Assembly: GCF_001083785.1 (NCBI RefSeq) | Contig: NZ_LAVL01000039.1 | Coordinates: forward strand, 1-64,000 | DNA: 64,000 bases | Direction: 5' to 3' | Source: Nonomuraea sp. SBT364 | GTDB taxonomy: Bacteria; Actinomycetota; Actinomycetes; Streptosporangiales; Streptosporangiaceae | Shown: piece by piece, positions 32,622 through 41,862 of the stretch | Layout of the letters: each line of letters starts with the position of its first letter | Position numbering within the stretch: position 1 is the first letter of the stretch | Program-made: the position numbers and the translations under genes | The notes under the pieces: generated by a model | Seen by the model: the letters and a program-made list of their open reading frames with translations, nothing else | Databases searched by the model: none | Told to the model about the DNA's origin: nothing

Positions 32622-33122
32622 CTAACTCTGGTTGAAGAACCCGCGTTCCGCGATTCGAGCCTTGTCCTCGGCGGTCACCTCGACATTGGCAGGGGACAAC
32701 AGGAACACCTTGTTGGTAACACGTTCAATGCTGCCATGTAGGCCGAAGACCAGACCTGCCGCGAAATCGACCAGCCGTTTTGCGTCGCTGTCAACCATCT
32801 CAGTCAGGTTCATGATGACCGGGGTGCCGTCGCGGAAGTGCTCGCCGATGGTCCGGGCCTCGTTGTACGTGCGGGGGTGGAGGGTCGTGATGCGGGCCAG
32901 ATCGGTCGTACGGCGCTCCAGGACCGTCGTGGCGGGCCGCGGCGCGGGGACCCCGGGCTCGGCCTCCTCTTCGCGGTCCTGGACCGTTACGGGACGTTCC
33001 TCGCCGGTTCGCGGCCCGTCGTCCTCGTAGGTGTACTCATCCGTGTAGGGCTCGTACCTCTCGTAGCGGTCGTCCTCCACGAGACCGAGGTAGACCGCCA
33101 TCTTGCGCATCGCGCCGGCCAT
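32622..33122 (-). CDS. sepF: Cell division protein SepF
   Basis: A 166-residue FtsZ membrane tether. The amphipathic N-terminal helix ([14 protein letters not shown]) binds membrane, an acidic and Tyr-rich linker follows, and the C-terminal SepF domain (about 75-160, [25 protein letters not shown]) binds the FtsZ tail. Actinobacteria lack FtsA, so SepF is the main anchor of the Z ring. The gene lies between yggS and yggT, as expected, with GGAGG upstream of ATG 33122. Two later Met codons at the N-terminus are also possible starts. Confidence 0.95.
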   Translation of the reverse strand: MAGAMRKMAVYLGLVEDDRYERYEPYTDEYTYEDDGPRTGEERPVTVQDREEEAEPGVPAPRPATTVLERRTTDLARITTLHPRTYNEARTIGEHFRDGTPVIMNLTEMVDSDAKRLVDFAAGLVFGLHGSIERVTNKVFLLSPANVEVTAEDKARIAERGFFNQS

Positions 33123-33260
33123 CGCTACGTCGTCCTCCTGCTCATGGTCTCACTCGCTCGGGCCAGTCGCCGGGCCCGAGGCGGTAGCCGTACCCCCTTG
33201 AAGCTCACCGCTGCTCGACCTCTACGGGATCGCGGGCCTGAAGACCCACTTGACGGGACA

Positions 33261-33953
33261 TTACCTGACGAAGAGCTTCCGGCGGCCGAGCAACGCCGTA
33301 CCGACCCGCACATGTGTGGCGCCGTGCGCGACAGCCTCGGCCAGATCGTCGCTCATCCCCGCCGAAATCATCGTGGCACGTGGATGCCGGTCCTGCACGG
33401 CCAGCGCCACATCGCGCAGCCGCGAGAACGCCGCGCCGGGATCGCCCCCCAGCGGCGCCACCGCCATCACCCCGCCGAGCCACAGGCCCGGCGCGGCGGC
33501 GATCTCCGTGGCGAGCTCCGGCACCTCGGCGGGACGGGCGCCGCCCCTGGCCGGATCGTCGTCCAGAGCCACCTGGACCAGGCAGCCGACCTCCCGGCCC
33601 TGCCGGACGGCCTCGCGGCTGATCGCCTCGACCAGCCGGAGCCGGTCGACTGAGTGGATCACGTCGGCGTAGCCGACGACGGAACGGACCTTGTTGGTCT
33701 GCAGCTGCCCGACGAAGTGCCAGGTCAGCGGGAGCCCGGCGCACTCGCGCGCCTTGCCCGCCGCCTCCTGGTCACGGTTCTCCGCCACGTCGCGCAGGCC
33801 GAGCTCGGACAGGACGCGCACGTCGGCGGCCGGGTAGGTCTTGGTGACGGCGATCAACGTCACTTCGCCCCGGTCGCGCCGCGCCGCCCGGCACGCTTCG
33901 CCGATGCGCCCTTCGACCTCGGCGAGGCCCGAGGCGATCTCTTCCCTTCGCAC
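33261..33953 (-). CDS. YggS/PLPBP family pyridoxal phosphate homeostasis protein
   Basis: A 230-residue alanine-racemase-fold PLP-binding protein. The PLP lysine lies in LIAVTKTYPAADV (Lys37 or nearby), and the C-terminal SAGMSDDLAEAVAHGATHVRVGTALLG motif binds the phosphate. It controls free PLP and has no known catalytic activity. It starts with GTG 33953 behind AAGGAGAGG. In most actinobacteria a pgeF/yfiH gene separates ftsZ from yggS. Here only 157 bp with a terminator hairpin intervene. Confidence 0.93.
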   Translation of the reverse strand: MRREEIASGLAEVEGRIGEACRAARRDRGEVTLIAVTKTYPAADVRVLSELGLRDVAENRDQEAAGKARECAGLPLTWHFVGQLQTNKVRSVVGYADVIHSVDRLRLVEAISREAVRQGREVGCLVQVALDDDPARGGARPAEVPELATEIAAAPGLWLGGVMAVAPLGGDPGAAFSRLRDVALAVQDRHPRATMISAGMSDDLAEAVAHGATHVRVGTALLGRRKLFVR

Positions 33954-34064
33954 GCCTCTCCTTCCTGTGCGCCCCCATCTTCCCGCACCCCGTCCTCCGG
34001 TACGGCCCCGCCCCCGGAGGAGACGGGCGCCGTCGCGTACGGGAAGAGGGCCCCGGCACAGCGG

Positions 34065-34097
34065 CGCCGCTCCCCTGGGACGGACGAGGGAGCGGCG
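34065..34097 (-). terminator. Hairpin terminator after ftsZ
   Basis: On the minus strand CGCCGCTCCC pairs with GGGAGCGGCG around a 13-base loop, 13 bases after the ftsZ stop. Adjacent GGCCCCC and GGGGCC segments could extend the stem. It should reduce read-through from ftsZ into yggS. Confidence 0.6.
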
Positions 34098-34110
34098 GGG
34101 GCCTGTCGGG

Positions 34111-35619
34111 CTATTTCAGGAAGTCGGGGACGTCCAGTTCCTCCTCCTGCTCCTCGAAGACCACCGGGCGACGTTTGGCGGGCTCCGACATGCGGGAGGT
34201 GATGGGCGTGGGCGGGTTGGCGGGCTCCGGAGTGGGCCGCGGGATGGAGACGGGGCCGGGCTGGTCGTCCTGGTCGGCGGCCGGCTCCTGGGCGCTCTCG
34301 GCGGGCCGGACCGGCTCCGGACGGGGCTCGGGCCGAGGCTCCGGCCTGAACTCCGTACGGGACGGCTCGGGCCGCGACTCCGGACGGAAGTCAGAGCGCT
34401 GCTCGGGCCGCGACTCGGCGCGGAACTCCGGCCGCGACTCCGGGCGGAAGTCGGAGCGCTGCTCGGGCCTCGACTCCGGGCGGAAGTCCGTACGGGCCTC
34501 CGGACGCGGCTCGGGCCTGAACTCGGCGCGCGGCTCCGGGCGGAGCTCGGGCCTCGGCTCGGGCTTGACGGCGGCCGTGGGCGCGCTCGCGCGCGCAGGC
34601 GGCACCGGCGGCGCGGCGGGCGCCTGGGTGGCGGGACGGGCCTGCGGGCGCGGCATCGGCTTCTCGGCCGGCGGCAGGTCGTCGAACCCGGCGGCGATCA
34701 CGGTGACCCGCACCTCGTCGCCGAGCGCGTCGTCGATGACCGTGCCGAAGATGATGTTGGCGTCGGGCGCGGCCGCCATGGAGACGAGCTGGGCGGCCTC
34801 GTTGATCTCGAACAGGCCGAGGTCGGAGCCGCCCGCGATCGACAGCAGCACGCCGTGCGCGCCGTCGATGCTGGCCTCCAGCAGCGGGCTGGATACCGCC
34901 ATCTCGGCCGCCGCGACCGAGCGGTCGTCGCCACGCGCGTGGCCGATGCCCATCAGCGCCGAGCCGGCGCCCGACATGACCGACTTGACGTCGGCGAAGT
35001 CGAGGTTGATCAGGCCGGGCGTGGTGATCAGGTCGGTGATGCCCTGCACACCGGAGAGCAGCACCTGGTCGGCCGCCTTGAACGCGTCGAGCACGCTCAC
35101 CTGCCGGTCGGAGATCGACAGCAGCCGGTCGTTGGGGATGACGATGAGGGTGTCGACCTCGTCGCGCAGCGTCTCGATGCCCGCCTCGGCCTGCATGGCG
35201 CGCCTGCGGCCCTCGAAGCTGAACGGGCGGGTGACGACTCCTATCGTCAAAGCGCCCAGCGATCTGGCGATGTTCGCCACCACGGGCGCGCCACCGGTGC
35301 CGGTGCCACCACCCTCGCCCGCCGTGACGAAGACCATGTCGGCCCCCTTGAGGACCTCCTCGATCTCCTCCCGGTGGTCCTCTGCGGCCTTGCGGCCGAC
35401 ATCGGGGTTGGCCCCCGCGCCGAGGCCGCGCGTGAGCTCGCGGCCCACGTCCAGTTTGACGTCGGCGTCACTCATCAGCAGCGCCTGGGCGTCGGTGTTT
35501 ATCGCGATGAACTCGACGCCCTTGAGTCCCTCTTCGATCATCCGGTTGACGGCGTTCACTCCGCCGCCGCCGATGCCGACGACCTTGATGACCGCGAGGT
35601 AGTTCTGCGGTGCTGCCAC
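34111..35619 (-). CDS. ftsZ: Cell division GTPase FtsZ with extended linker
   Basis: The tubulin-like GTPase that forms the Z ring, 502 residues from GTG 35619 ([13 protein letters not shown]). The GTP-binding motif GGGTGTG is at 103-109 and the T7 region [11 protein letters not shown] follows at about residues 200-210. After the globular domain (about 1-315) comes an unusually long linker of about 165 residues built of Arg-Pro-Glu repeats ([12 protein letters not shown] type). The conserved tail ends [10 protein letters not shown] and binds SepF. Streptomyces FtsZ is about 400 residues. An in-frame ATG at 35652 would add 11 residues, but the family N-terminus and AAAGG site favour GTG 35619. 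It has its own promoter upstream. Confidence 0.97.
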   Translation of the reverse strand: MAAPQNYLAVIKVVGIGGGGVNAVNRMIEEGLKGVEFIAINTDAQALLMSDADVKLDVGRELTRGLGAGANPDVGRKAAEDHREEIEEVLKGADMVFVTAGEGGGTGTGGAPVVANIARSLGALTIGVVTRPFSFEGRRRAMQAEAGIETLRDEVDTLIVIPNDRLLSISDRQVSVLDAFKAADQVLLSGVQGITDLITTPGLINLDFADVKSVMSGAGSALMGIGHARGDDRSVAAAEMAVSSPLLEASIDGAHGVLLSIAGGSDLGLFEINEAAQLVSMAAAPDANIIFGTVIDDALGDEVRVTVIAAGFDDLPPAEKPMPRPQARPATQAPAAPPVPPARASAPTAAVKPEPRPELRPEPRAEFRPEPRPEARTDFRPESRPEQRSDFRPESRPEFRAESRPEQRSDFRPESRPEPSRTEFRPEPRPEPRPEPVRPAESAQEPAADQDDQPGPVSIPRPTPEPANPPTPITSRMSEPAKRRPVVFEEQEEELDVPDFLK

Positions 35620-35693
35620 GACGAGGGGCCTTTCCGCTCGTTGACTTGCCATTTCGGTGCGGATTTCTCCGCGTCTTGTCAGTTCGGGTAACT

Positions 35694-35710
35694 CTCAACC
35701 TCAAGTTGAG
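35694..35710. promoter_or_regulatory. AT-rich overlapping palindromes upstream of ftsZ
   Basis: The 17-base segment contains CTCAAC and GTTGAG arms, and within it CTCAA and TTGAG arms around one base. Similar half sites (CAGGTTGACA, CTCAACTTGAGG) repeat just upstream. This AT-rich island lies between the ftsZ promoter and the start codon and looks like an operator or a second promoter region. Confidence 0.5.
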
Positions 35711-35743
35711 ATTTAGATTTATGTCAACCTGAGATTGATACGG

Positions 35744-35773
35744 ACAGTAGGAGTTACGCTCCGCGCGGGTCAA
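35744..35773 (-). promoter_or_regulatory. ftsZ promoter
   Basis: TTGACC (35773-35768) and TACTGT (35749-35744) are separated by 18 bases on the minus strand, giving a start near 35736. A second perfect -35-like TTGACA (35727-35722) has no good -10 at 17-18 bases. Dedicated ftsZ promoters between ftsQ and ftsZ are known from Streptomyces. Confidence 0.6.
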
Positions 35774-35843
35774 CTAACCGCGCCGCAAGCACGTCCGGCG
35801 TGTCGCGGGCTGTCCGTTTCGCTCCGTGGTCACGCCTGGTCGG

Positions 35844-35893
35844 GGGCCTCCACCGCCGCTACCCGGTGTACAGGCTCTCATGGCGGGAGGCCC
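35844..35893 (-). terminator. Hairpin between ftsQ and ftsZ
   Basis: GGGCCTC and GAGGCCC arms plus a second CCGCC/GGCGG pairing, separated by a small bulge, form a 12-pair stem with a loop of about 24 bases. It stands about 70 bases after the ftsQ stop. It could partly terminate the upstream cluster before the ftsZ promoter. No U-tract is present. Confidence 0.35.
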
Positions 35894-35964
35894 GCAACGG
35901 ACAGGCTCGGCGGTGCTCCGGCGCCGAGTTTGCCGGGCGTGCGCCCGCGGATCGGCGCGCGGCC

Positions 35965-36627
35965 TCATTTGAGCGTCACCACGTCGGGCGAGCTCACGTC
36001 GTAGACCTCGGCGTCCTGCCGCAGCATGCTCGTCAGGATGCGCGCCTTGGCCTCGGGCCGGTCCACGCCGCCCCAGATGACGGTCCGGCCGTCGGAGAGC
36101 GTCAGCGTGACGTCCTCGGCCGTCGTGGCGGCCACCTGGCGCACCCGCCCGCCCAGTTCGCCGGGCAGCCCCACGACGACCTTGAGCGCCGCCATGGTGG
36201 CCGGGTCGCCCGCCGCCGGCGCGGCCACCCGCAGCACGGGCAGCAGCGGCGGCGCGACGTCGCGCACCTCGATCACCACGCCGAGCTTGTCGATCAGCGC
36301 CGCCCGGTTTCCGGCGGGCACCTGGGCGACCGGCTCCCGCTCCACGACCTCGATCCTGAGGGTCCCGGGCCAGACGCGGTCGACCTTGGCGCCGGCCACC
36401 TGTCTGATGGCCTGCACCCGCGCCTGCACGCCGGCGAGGTTGACGGTGGCCAGGGGGTGCAGGTCGGGGACCTGCGCCGCCTGTCTGATCCGGTCGGCGG
36501 GCACTGTGACATTTCCCACGATCTCCACAGATCGCACGCCCAGCACCGGCGAGAAGAAGATCAACCACGCGGCCGTCCCCACCACTCCGGCGGTGAGCAG
36601 CACCAGGAACACCCTCCGCGCCTTCAT
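35965..36627 (-). CDS. ftsQ: Cell division protein FtsQ (DivIB family)
   Basis: A 220-residue bitopic division protein that scaffolds FtsL/DivIC and the FtsW-FtsI synthase. It has a very short cytoplasmic N-terminus, one membrane helix (about 5-25) and a POTRA domain beginning VLGVRSVEIVGNVTVPADRI (about 29-95), then the FtsQ domain with RVWPGTLRIEVVEREPVA and a C-terminal beta region. GGGAGGG stands just before ATG 36627. It lies between murC and ftsZ, the normal actinobacterial order. Confidence 0.94.
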   Translation of the reverse strand: MKARRVFLVLLTAGVVGTAAWLIFFSPVLGVRSVEIVGNVTVPADRIRQAAQVPDLHPLATVNLAGVQARVQAIRQVAGAKVDRVWPGTLRIEVVEREPVAQVPAGNRAALIDKLGVVIEVRDVAPPLLPVLRVAAPAAGDPATMAALKVVVGLPGELGGRVRQVAATTAEDVTLTLSDGRTVIWGGVDRPEAKARILTSMLRQDAEVYDVSSPDVVTLK

Positions 36628-36704
36628 CGCCCTCCCAGCGTCGCCGTGTGCCCCCCGAACCTACGCCGCCGGCCCTGGTGGCACCGTGCCGCCACGCCCG
36701 CGCG

Positions 36705-38114
36705 TCAGCCCGACAGCCGGGCGACGATCTGCGGGCCGAGCTCGGTCACGTCGCCCGCGCCCATCGTGAGGACGACGTCGCCGGCCCGCGCCCGCGCGGC
36801 CACCAGCCCGGGCACCGACGCCCGGTCGGGCGCGTAGGCGACCCGGTCGGCGGGCAGCGGCACCCGGCCGGCCACGAGCGCGCCCGACACGCCCGGCTCG
36901 GGGTCTTCACGCGCCCCGTAGACGTCGAGCACGATCGCCTCGTCGGCCAGGCCGAGCGCGGCGCCGAACTCGTCGGCGAAGAAGCGGGTGCGCGAGTAGA
37001 GGTGCGGCTGGAAGATCGCGATGACCCGCCCGTCGCCGGAGTAGGAGGCCACCACGTCGCGCGCGGCCCGCAGGTCGGCCGCCAGCTCGGTCGGGTGGTG
37101 GGCGTAGCTGTCGAACACCGCCACGCCGCCCGCCTCGCCCTTGGCCTCGAAGCGCCGCTTGGCCCCGGTGAAGGCCGCCAGCCCGTCTCTGATCTCCTCG
37201 AAGGGCAGGCCCAGCTCGTCGGCCACGGCGATGACCGCGGTGGCGTTGAGCGCGTTGTGGGCGCCGGGGACGGCCAGCCGCACCTCGCCGCCGCCCCCGC
37301 CGGGCCCCTCGACGCTGAACAGGGTGCCGAACCCGTCGGGCCGCACCTCGCTGACCCGGTAGTCGCCCCGCTCGCCGTAGGTCACCACGCGCAGCCCGAG
37401 CGCCCGCGCCTGGTCCGCCAGGTCGGCCGCGCCCGGGTCGTCGGCGCAGGCGACCAGCAGCGATCCGATCCGCTCGGCGAACCGGGTGAAGCTGTCGTGC
37501 ACGGCGCGCGGGTCGCCGTAGTTGTCCAGATGGTCGGCCTCGACGTTGGTCACCACGGCGATGTCGGGCGCCAGCATGAGGAACGAGCCGTCGCTCTCGT
37601 CGGCCTCGGCCACGAACACCTGCCCGGAGCCCTCGTCGGCGCCGAGCCCGGTGGTGACGAGCTGACCGCCGACGCAGTAGGACGGGTCGGCCCCGCACTT
37701 CTGCAGGGCGACGGTGAGCATCGAGGTGGTGGTGGTCTTGCCGTGGGTGCCGGCGATGGCCACGGCGGTGCGCCCGGCCATCACGGCGGCCAGGGCGGCG
37801 GCCCGCGGGATGACCCGCAGCCGCTGCTTGAGCGCCTCGCCCAGCTCCGGGTTGGAGTCGCGGATGGCGGTGGAGACGACGACGGTGTCGACGTCGCGGA
37901 TGTGCGAGGCGGCATGGCCGATGTGCACGGTGGCGCCCAGCTCGCGCAGCTCGGTGACCTGCTCGCCGCTGCGGGCGTCGCTGCCGGACACCCGCACGCC
38001 GCGCTTGAGCAGGATGCGCGCGATGCCCGACATGCCCGCGCCACCGATGCCGATGAAGTGCACCCGTCCCAGTTCTTCTGCGGCTACGGGATCGACCAGC
38101 TTGACGAGACTCAT
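36705..38114 (-). CDS. murC: UDP-N-acetylmuramate--L-alanine ligase
   Basis: A 469-residue cytosolic Mur ligase that adds L-Ala to UDP-MurNAc. The N-terminal nucleotide-fold motif [15 protein letters not shown] is followed by the ATP loop [10 protein letters not shown] near residue 120 and the C-terminal ligase domain with SYAHHPTE. The start is ATG 38114, which overlaps the murG TGA by three bases (ATGA), with GGAGA upstream. It is coupled to murG and followed by ftsQ. Confidence 0.97.
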   Translation of the reverse strand: MSLVKLVDPVAAEELGRVHFIGIGGAGMSGIARILLKRGVRVSGSDARSGEQVTELRELGATVHIGHAASHIRDVDTVVVSTAIRDSNPELGEALKQRLRVIPRAAALAAVMAGRTAVAIAGTHGKTTTTSMLTVALQKCGADPSYCVGGQLVTTGLGADEGSGQVFVAEADESDGSFLMLAPDIAVVTNVEADHLDNYGDPRAVHDSFTRFAERIGSLLVACADDPGAADLADQARALGLRVVTYGERGDYRVSEVRPDGFGTLFSVEGPGGGGGEVRLAVPGAHNALNATAVIAVADELGLPFEEIRDGLAAFTGAKRRFEAKGEAGGVAVFDSYAHHPTELAADLRAARDVVASYSGDGRVIAIFQPHLYSRTRFFADEFGAALGLADEAIVLDVYGAREDPEPGVSGALVAGRVPLPADRVAYAPDRASVPGLVAARARAGDVVLTMGAGDVTELGPQIVARLSG

Positions 38115-39187
38115 CGGGCTATCTCCAACACTTTCCTGGCGAGTATGAGGTCGGCGTCCTTCCTCCCCAGTCTGGAGGCGGCCTCCGACATGGCGGCGAC
38201 CCGCTCGGGGTCGTGGAGGATGGGCAGCACGTGGTGAACGATCCATTCGGCGGTCAGTTCGGCGTCGTCGACCAGCAGGCCGCCGCCGCCCGCTGCGACG
38301 CGCCCGGCGTTGAGCCGCTGCTCCCCGTTGCCGTGCGGCAGCGGCACGTACGCGGCGGGCAGCCCGACGGCGGTCAGCTCGGCGCAGGTGAGCGCGCCGC
38401 TGCGGCACAGCGCCAGGTCGGCGGCGGCGTAGGCGAGGTCCATGCGGTCGACGTACGGGAGCAGGACGTATTGCGGGTCGCCGGGCGGCGGCTCGTGCTC
38501 GACGGTGTTCTTGGGGCCGATGACGTGCAGCACCTGGACGCCGGCGCGGCGCAGCGCGGGGGCGGCGGCCAGCGCGGCCTCGTTGATCGACCTGGCCCCC
38601 TGGGAGCCGCCGAACACCAGCAGCGTCGGCCGGTCGGTCTGCAGCCCGAACCAGGAGCGCGCCTTGTCGCCGGTGGACAGCCGGTCGAGCTCGACGATCT
38701 CGCGGCGCAACGGGGTGCCGATGAACTCGGCCTTGCCCAGCGCCCCGTCGGGGAAGCCGGTGAAGACGTGCTCGGTGAGCCGGGCGCCGAGCCGGTTGGC
38801 CAGGCCGGGGCGCGGGTTGGCCTCGTGCACGACGATCGGCACGCCGCGCCGCTTGGCGGCCAGGTAGGCCGGGGTGGCCACGTAGCCACCGAAGCCGACC
38901 AGGACGTCGGCCCGGACCCGGTCGAGGACGGCGGCCATGGCGTTGACCGCGCCGGCGAGCCTGCCGGGGACGGTGAGCAACTGCGGGGTGATCGCCCGGG
39001 GCAGCGGCACGGCGGGGACCAGCTCCAGCTCGTAGCCGCGGGCCGGGACCAGCCTCGTCTCCAGGCCGCGCTCGGTGCCCACGCAGGTGACTCCGACGCC
39101 CGGATCGAGGCGGCGTAGCGCGTCGGCCAGGGCGAGAGCCGGCTCGATGTGCCCGGCCGTCCCGCCACCGGCGAGGACCACCCTCAT
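38111..39187 (-). CDS. murG: UDP-GlcNAc:undecaprenyl-PP-MurNAc-pentapeptide GlcNAc transferase
   Basis: A 358-residue membrane-associated GT28 glycosyltransferase that converts lipid I to lipid II. The N-terminal glycine loop is [10 protein letters not shown]. The C-terminal nucleotide-sugar domain has [10 protein letters not shown] and the donor-site stretch [20 protein letters not shown]. The start is ATG 39187 because GGGAG lies eight bases upstream. The GTG at 39196 is too close to that site. It lies between ftsW and murC and overlaps murC. Confidence 0.97.
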   Translation of the reverse strand: MRVVLAGGGTAGHIEPALALADALRRLDPGVGVTCVGTERGLETRLVPARGYELELVPAVPLPRAITPQLLTVPGRLAGAVNAMAAVLDRVRADVLVGFGGYVATPAYLAAKRRGVPIVVHEANPRPGLANRLGARLTEHVFTGFPDGALGKAEFIGTPLRREIVELDRLSTGDKARSWFGLQTDRPTLLVFGGSQGARSINEAALAAAPALRRAGVQVLHVIGPKNTVEHEPPPGDPQYVLLPYVDRMDLAYAAADLALCRSGALTCAELTAVGLPAAYVPLPHGNGEQRLNAGRVAAGGGGLLVDDAELTAEWIVHHVLPILHDPERVAAMSEAASRLGRKDADLILARKVLEIAR

Positions 39188-39199
39188 GTCGGTCACTCC

Positions 39200-40501
39200 C
39201 TAACGTCTGTCTCGGCGTCTGGTCGTACGCCCCAGGCCAAGCCAGCTTAGGCCCCGGGCGGCCGGTCCGGGGCCACGTGCGGCCAGAGCCTCACGCGCTC
39301 CGGGCTCCCGCTTGGCGAACGACAGCAGCATGCCCAGTGCGGCGAGCGTCGGCAGCAGCGCGGAGCCGCCGTAGGAGACCAGCGGCAGCGGGATGCCGGT
39401 GATGGGCAGGACGCTGAGCACGGCTCCCATGTTGACGAGGCCCTGCCCGACGATCCAGGCGACCACGGCGACCGAGACGAGGCGGACGAAGGCGTCGTTG
39501 ACGCGGGAGGCGACCCGCAGCCCGGCGTAGCCGAGCAGGCCGAACAGCGCCACGACCAGCAGCGTGCCCATCAGCCCGAGCTCCTCGCCGAGTACGGCGA
39601 AGATGAAGTCGCTCTCGCCGTGCGGCAGCCACGACCACTTCTGCCGGCTGCTGCCCAGCCCGAGGCCGAACCAGCCGCCGGAGCCCATCGCGATCTGCCC
39701 CTGGACCGCCTGGTAGCCGGCGCCCTGCGCGTCGGCCCACGGGTCGAGGAAGGAGCTGACGCGGGCCATCCGGTACGGCTCGACCCGGATCATGATGATC
39801 GCGGCCAGCACGGCCAGCGACAGGATGCCGCCGAACAGCTTGACCGGCGCCCCCACCACCCACAGCAGCGCCAGGAAGATCATGAAGAGCACGATCGTGG
39901 TGCCCAGGTCGCTGCCCAGCATGACCATGGTGGCCAGGATCACGGTGCCGGGCATGAGCGGGATGAGCATGTGCCGCCACTCGATGCGCCCGGCGCGGGC
40001 CCGGCGCGCCAGCAGGTCGGCGCCCCACAGCGCCAGGCCGAGCTTGGCCGGCTCCGACGGCTGCAGGAAGATCGGGCCGAGGTCGAGCCAGCGCTGCGCG
40101 CCCAGCTCCGACCGGCCGAAGGCGAGCACCAGGATCAGCGCGACGATCGACAGCGCCATCAGCGGGTAGCCCGCCCACCGGAAGAACTTGTACGGCAGCC
40201 GCGTGCACACCCACATGACCACCACGCCCAGCGCGGCCGACAGCGACTGCCTGATGAACCAGGAGAACGGGCTGCCGGTCTTGTGCATCGCCTCGATGCT
40301 GGAGGCCGACAGCACCATCATCAGCCCGAGCGCGAGCAGCAGCGTGACGCACCCGATGATCAGGTAGTAGGTGGTGAGCGGCTTGTCCAGCAGCTCCCGC
40401 AGCGCGCCGAGCCGTTCGCGGGCCCAGCCCGACGGCTCCTGGGTGGCGCGCGGGCGCGGCTCCTCGGGCGCGGGCGGCTGCTCGGAGGTGGTGGTGCTCA
40501 C
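39200..40501 (-). CDS. ftsW: SEDS glycan polymerase FtsW
   Basis: A 433-residue polytopic protein of the SEDS family that polymerises lipid II at the septum together with FtsI. A cytoplasmic N-tail of about 45 residues is followed by about ten membrane helices. The conserved loop LGSSRQKWSWLPHGESDFIFAVLGEE contains the essential Asp. The C-terminal tail is Arg/Gly-rich. The start is GTG 40501 overlapping the murD stop (GTGA). It precedes murG. Confidence 0.96.
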   Translation of the reverse strand: MSTTTSEQPPAPEEPRPRATQEPSGWARERLGALRELLDKPLTTYYLIIGCVTLLLALGLMMVLSASSIEAMHKTGSPFSWFIRQSLSAALGVVVMWVCTRLPYKFFRWAGYPLMALSIVALILVLAFGRSELGAQRWLDLGPIFLQPSEPAKLGLALWGADLLARRARAGRIEWRHMLIPLMPGTVILATMVMLGSDLGTTIVLFMIFLALLWVVGAPVKLFGGILSLAVLAAIIMIRVEPYRMARVSSFLDPWADAQGAGYQAVQGQIAMGSGGWFGLGLGSSRQKWSWLPHGESDFIFAVLGEELGLMGTLLVVALFGLLGYAGLRVASRVNDAFVRLVSVAVVAWIVGQGLVNMGAVLSVLPITGIPLPLVSYGGSALLPTLAALGMLLSFAKREPGAREALAARGPGPAARGLSWLGLGRTTRRRDRR

Positions 40502-41862
40502 GTGGCCGCCTCTAGCCCGCGTACGGCACGCGCGAAGGCCTCCCCTCGCGCAGGGTAGTTGGCGAACATGTCCAGCGACGCGCCCGCCGGGGACAGCAGC
40601 ACGGTGTCTCCGGGGGAGGCCAGCCGGGAGGCTTCGGTGACGACTCGGTCCATCACACCAGTGTCTTGGCCGGAGATGTCCACCACGGGGACATTCGGCG
40701 CGTGTCGCGCGAGAGCTTCGGCGATCCGGGCGCGGTCGGCGCCGAGCAGCACCGCGCCACGCAGTCTCGGCGCCGCGTCCCGTACCAGGTCGTCCACGTC
40801 GGCGCCCTTGAGCTGGCCGCCGGCCACCCACACGATCGACGGGTAGGAGGAGAGCGCGGCCGAGGCGGCGTGCGGGTTGGTGGCCTTGGAGTCGTCGACG
40901 TAGTCGACCTCGCCGACGCGGGCCACGTGGGACAGGCGGTGCGGGTCGGGCGTGAAGTCGCGCAGGCCCTGCCGCACGGCCTCGGAGGAGACGCCGAGCG
41001 TGCGGGCCAGCGCGGCGGCGGCCAGCGCGTTGGCGACGTTGTGCGGCGCGAGCGGGCGCACGTCGGCCAGCGTGGCGAGCTCCTCGGCCGACTCGGCGGG
41101 GTCGGCCACGAAGGCCCGGTCGACCAGCAGGTCCTCGACCACGCCGAGCTGGCCGGGCCTGGGCACGCGCAGCGTGAAGCCGACCGCGCCGGGGTAGGGG
41201 GCGGCCAGCCGGGCGACCTCGGGGTCGTCGGCGTTGTAGATCACGGTGCCGGCCCGCTCGTAGAGGCGGCCCTTGTCGGCCGCGTACGCCTCCATCGACC
41301 CGTGCCAGTCGAGGTGGTCGGGTGCGAGGTTGAGGATCGCGGCGGCGTGCGGGGCCAGCGTGGCGGACCAGTGGAGCTGGAAGCTCGACAGCTCGACCGC
41401 GAGCGCGTCGTACGGCTCGCGCACGGCCTCCACGACGGGCACGCCCACGTTGCCGACGGCGGCCGCCTTGCGACCGGCGGCGAGCAGGATCGAGGTGAGC
41501 ATCCGCACGGCGGTCGTCTTGCCGTTGGTGCCGGTCAGCGCCAGCCAGGGGGCGGCGTGCGCGGGCCGCAGCCGCCAGGCCAGCTCCACCTCGCCGACCA
41601 CCTCGACGCCTGCGTCGAGGGCGGCGGCGATGAGCGGGTGGTGCGGCGCCCAGCCGGTGGTGACCAGGCGGGTGGCGCCCTCGGGCAGCTCCAGCGGCCC
41701 GAAGCGGACCTCGACGCCGCGCCCGGACAGCTCGGCCGCGGCGGCGAGCTGCCGCTCCCCCTCGGCCGACTCCACCACGACGACCCGCTCGCCGTGCGCG
41801 GCCAGCACGCGGGCGGCGGCGGTGCCGGACACGCCGAGCCCGGCGACGCAGGTGAGGCTCAT
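40498..41862 (-). CDS. murD: UDP-N-acetylmuramoyl-L-alanine--D-glutamate ligase
   Basis: A 454-residue cytosolic Mur ligase that adds D-Glu. It starts [13 protein letters not shown], and the ATP-binding loop is LTGTNGKTTAVRML (about residues 112-125). YVDDSKATNPHA marks the C-terminal domain. ATG 41862 touches the mraY stop. An in-frame ATG at 41877 is possible. It overlaps ftsW by four bases, so murD and ftsW are coupled. Confidence 0.97.
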   Translation of the reverse strand: MSLTCVAGLGVSGTAAARVLAAHGERVVVVESAEGERQLAAAAELSGRGVEVRFGPLELPEGATRLVTTGWAPHHPLIAAALDAGVEVVGEVELAWRLRPAHAAPWLALTGTNGKTTAVRMLTSILLAAGRKAAAVGNVGVPVVEAVREPYDALAVELSSFQLHWSATLAPHAAAILNLAPDHLDWHGSMEAYAADKGRLYERAGTVIYNADDPEVARLAAPYPGAVGFTLRVPRPGQLGVVEDLLVDRAFVADPAESAEELATLADVRPLAPHNVANALAAAALARTLGVSSEAVRQGLRDFTPDPHRLSHVARVGEVDYVDDSKATNPHAASAALSSYPSIVWVAGGQLKGADVDDLVRDAAPRLRGAVLLGADRARIAEALARHAPNVPVVDISGQDTGVMDRVVTEASRLASPGDTVLLSPAGASLDMFANYPARGEAFARAVRGLEAAT

